This document shows, piece by piece, positions 5,280 to 6,486 of a stretch of DNA of 6,486 nt (within the stretch, counting starts at the first letter, position 1; each line of letters begins with the position of its first letter). This DNA is from Bacillota bacterium. Lineage in GTDB: Bacteria; Bacillota; Desulfotomaculia; Desulfotomaculales; Desulfallaceae. The stretch spans positions 1 to 6,486 of the forward strand of contig WQUS01000101.1 in assembly GCA_009781965.1 (NCBI GenBank), given 5' to 3'. The notes under the pieces are model-generated. The model made no database searches. It had not been told where the DNA came from and was given only the letters and a program-made list of their open reading frames with translations. Both the position numbers and the translations under genes were made by a program.

Positions 5280-5308
5280 GGTACTCATCAAATGGTACTA
5301 AGCAAAAT

Positions 5309-5794
5309 TTAAATTGTATTTGGCCGGGCTTTCTTTTTCCCCGTAAAATCAGTCGATACGATTTTGAATACGCAGACAGTTTGGGCCTGCTTAGCGGTAA
5401 ACGCAACATCCCGGCCGGTTTGGTGTTTGAAAATAACGGATAAGGCTGTGCATTTAAGGCTGTCATCCTTAATAAATTCCGTCTCCCCGAAGCCAATCAC
5501 ACTGGCAAAATAATAACCGGATTGGCAAGGAGTTTCCGCATGAACCGGTTCGCCTTCATAGGCCATCTCAAAACACACTTTGTTATTGCGCCGTAAAATA
5601 TCCAGTTTTCTGCCGGCCAAAGCGCTGTGAAAATACAGTTCCAGCCGGCCGCCGTCGAGAATCTGATAACCGTAATTCAGCGGCACAACATAAGGCAGAC
5701 CGTCTTCAACCATTGCGACATGGCAAAGCTTGCATTGAAGCAAGATTTCCTCAATAGCGCCTAAAACTGTTACTTCCCGATCTTTTCTGCGCAT
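5309..5794 (-). CDS. Pyridoxamine 5'-phosphate oxidase-family (NimA-like) FMN-binding protein
   Basis: This 161-aa protein belongs to the split-barrel flavin-binding superfamily that includes pyridoxamine phosphate oxidase and the nitroimidazole-resistance protein NimA. Supporting features are the N-terminal MRRKDREV, CHVAMVEDGLPYVVPLNYGY (24-43), LYFHSALAGRKLDILRRNNKVCFE (53-76) and SVIGFGETEFI (98-108). These are characteristic of this uncharacterised clostridial and archaeal group. The substrate cannot be told; a role in pyridoxal phosphate synthesis is not implied. There is no signal peptide or membrane segment, so it is probably cytosolic. It has six cysteines, including a CKLC pair (21-24). 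The ATG at 5794 follows GGGAGG at good spacing. It lies between purN (27-base gap) and purH (45-base gap) in the same direction, so it is almost certainly co-transcribed with the purine genes. It is not a known purine enzyme. Confidence 0.88.
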   Translation of the reverse strand: MRRKDREVTVLGAIEEILLQCKLCHVAMVEDGLPYVVPLNYGYQILDGGRLELYFHSALAGRKLDILRRNNKVCFEMAYEGEPVHAETPCQSGYYFASVIGFGETEFIKDDSLKCTALSVIFKHQTGRDVAFTAKQAQTVCVFKIVSTDFTGKKKARPNTI

Positions 5795-5821
5795 ATTGCC
5801 GCCTCCCGAGCATATGGTTTG

Positions 5822-6433
5822 TTATTCTTTAACCCGGACCCGGCGGCCTTCCAGGGCTAGTTTGCCTGTGGCAAAGAGGCGGATGGCTTCGGGGTAAATG
5901 CGGTGTTCTTCGGCCAGAATCCGCTCCGCCAGCTGGTCGGCTGTATCGCCTTCCCAAACAGGTACGACCGCCTGGATGATGATGGGGCCGGTGTCCATAC
6001 CTTCATCCACAAAGTGCACGGTACAGCCGCTGTACTTTACCCCATAGCGCCAGGCCTGCTCCTGGGCGTGCAGTCCGGGAAAGGCGGGCAGCAAGGCCGG
6101 GTGGATGTTGAGGATGCGTCCCGGAAAGGCTTGCAGCAGTTCCCTGCCTACCAGCCGCATGTAACCGGCCAGGCAGACCAGACCGGCATTGTGTGCAGTT
6201 AAAGTATGTATAATTTGCTGTTCGTATGCTTCCCGGCTGTTGAAATCACGGGGCCAGACATGCACCGCCGGAATGCCGGCCAGGCTGGCTCTTGACAAAG
6301 CGTAGGCCTTGGGGTTGTCGCTAATTACTACGGCCACCCGGGCCGGTATCAGCCCTGCGGCGCAAGCGTCGATAATGGACTGCAGATTAGATCCCCGGCC
6401 GGAGGCCAATACTCCGATGTTCAATATGCTCAT
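5822..6433 (-). CDS. purN: Phosphoribosylglycinamide formyltransferase, 10-formyl-THF dependent
   Basis: PurN transfers a formyl group from 10-formyl-tetrahydrofolate to glycinamide ribonucleotide (the PurD product), the third step of purine synthesis. At 203 aa it is of normal length for the short, single-domain enzyme. The phosphate-binding SGRGSNLQ (11-18) and the catalytic triad Asn109, His111 (ILNIHPALLPAFPG) and Asp147 (DEGMDTGP) align with Asn106, His108 and Asp144 of E. coli PurN. The ATG at 6433 is preceded by GGAGGG (6438-6443) after four A residues. It is the first complete purine gene in the window; purM often precedes purN in Bacillota and may lie beyond the right edge. The sequence just upstream of the ribosome-binding site is a heptamer repeat. 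Confidence 0.98.
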   Translation of the reverse strand: MSILNIGVLASGRGSNLQSIIDACAAGLIPARVAVVISDNPKAYALSRASLAGIPAVHVWPRDFNSREAYEQQIIHTLTAHNAGLVCLAGYMRLVGRELLQAFPGRILNIHPALLPAFPGLHAQEQAWRYGVKYSGCTVHFVDEGMDTGPIIIQAVVPVWEGDTADQLAERILAEEHRIYPEAIRLFATGKLALEGRRVRVKE

Positions 6434-6446
6434 TTTTCCCTCCGCT

Positions 6447-6486
6447 GAACCTCGAACCTCGAACCCGAACCTCGAACCTCGAACCC
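6447..6486 (+). repeat. GAACCTC heptamer repeat upstream of purN (continues off the window)
   Basis: Two perfect 20-bp units, GAACCTCGAACCTCGAACCC, lie end to end (6447-6466 and 6467-6486); each is two 7-mers plus a shortened 6-mer. The array ends only 3 bases from the purN ribosome-binding site. Its length beyond position 6486 is unknown. The same heptamer, degenerate, is at 1739-1770. Confidence 0.9.

Noticed and set aside
4739..5443. Long plus-strand open frame (234 codons) opposite purH and the PNPOx-like gene
   Set aside because: It is antisense to well-supported conserved genes and is a by-product of their codon composition; there is no recognisable domain.

Overview
The window carries part of a de novo purine-biosynthesis operon running into a histidine-biosynthesis operon. 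All recognisable genes are on the minus strand, so the biological order runs from high to low coordinates: purN, a small flavin-binding oxidoreductase-like gene, purH, purD, a TrpR-like regulator (yerC/hisR type), hisD and the first 65 codons of hisC. Strong GGAGG-type Shine-Dalgarno sites, the YerC-type regulator (typical of Bacillota), frequent TTG starts and the protein sequences suggest a moderately GC-rich member of the Bacillota, plausibly a Desulfotomaculum/Pelotomaculum-like clostridium. That placement is inference from family resemblance only.

Layout. At 6447-6486 a GAACCTC heptamer repeat runs off the window edge, ending 13 bases upstream of the purN start. purN (5822-6433), the PNPOx-family gene (5309-5794), purH (3728-5263) and purD (2387-3667) follow with short gaps of 27, 45 and 60 bases, as expected for one transcript. 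purH has no ATG/GTG/TTG start at the right distance from its strong Shine-Dalgarno site; the best-placed codon is ATT. yerC (1881-2189) is bracketed by two copies of a repeat element in the same orientation: a 146-bp single copy upstream (2269-2414) and a 291-bp, about two-unit copy downstream (1578-1868). hisD (195-1490) follows a candidate promoter at 1532-1560, and its stop overlaps the hisC start by one base.

How the genes work together. PurN and PurH each transfer a formyl group from 10-formyl-tetrahydrofolate, PurD makes glycinamide ribonucleotide (the PurN substrate), and PurH makes IMP. PurH uses AICAR, which is also released by the histidine pathway, so purine and histidine synthesis are linked metabolically as well as by position. 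YerC is the probable histidine-operon regulator and sits immediately upstream of hisDC.

The most unusual content is the repeat family. The 146-bp copy has GTTACTG/CAGTAAC ends, a near-perfect 22-bp internal stem and an 8-bp target duplication. It lies inside the 3' end of purD: removing it with one duplicate restores an ordinary PurD C-terminus (..QKALR-stop), whereas the present gene ends in eight element-encoded residues. No transposase, CRISPR array, tRNA or rRNA is seen in the window.
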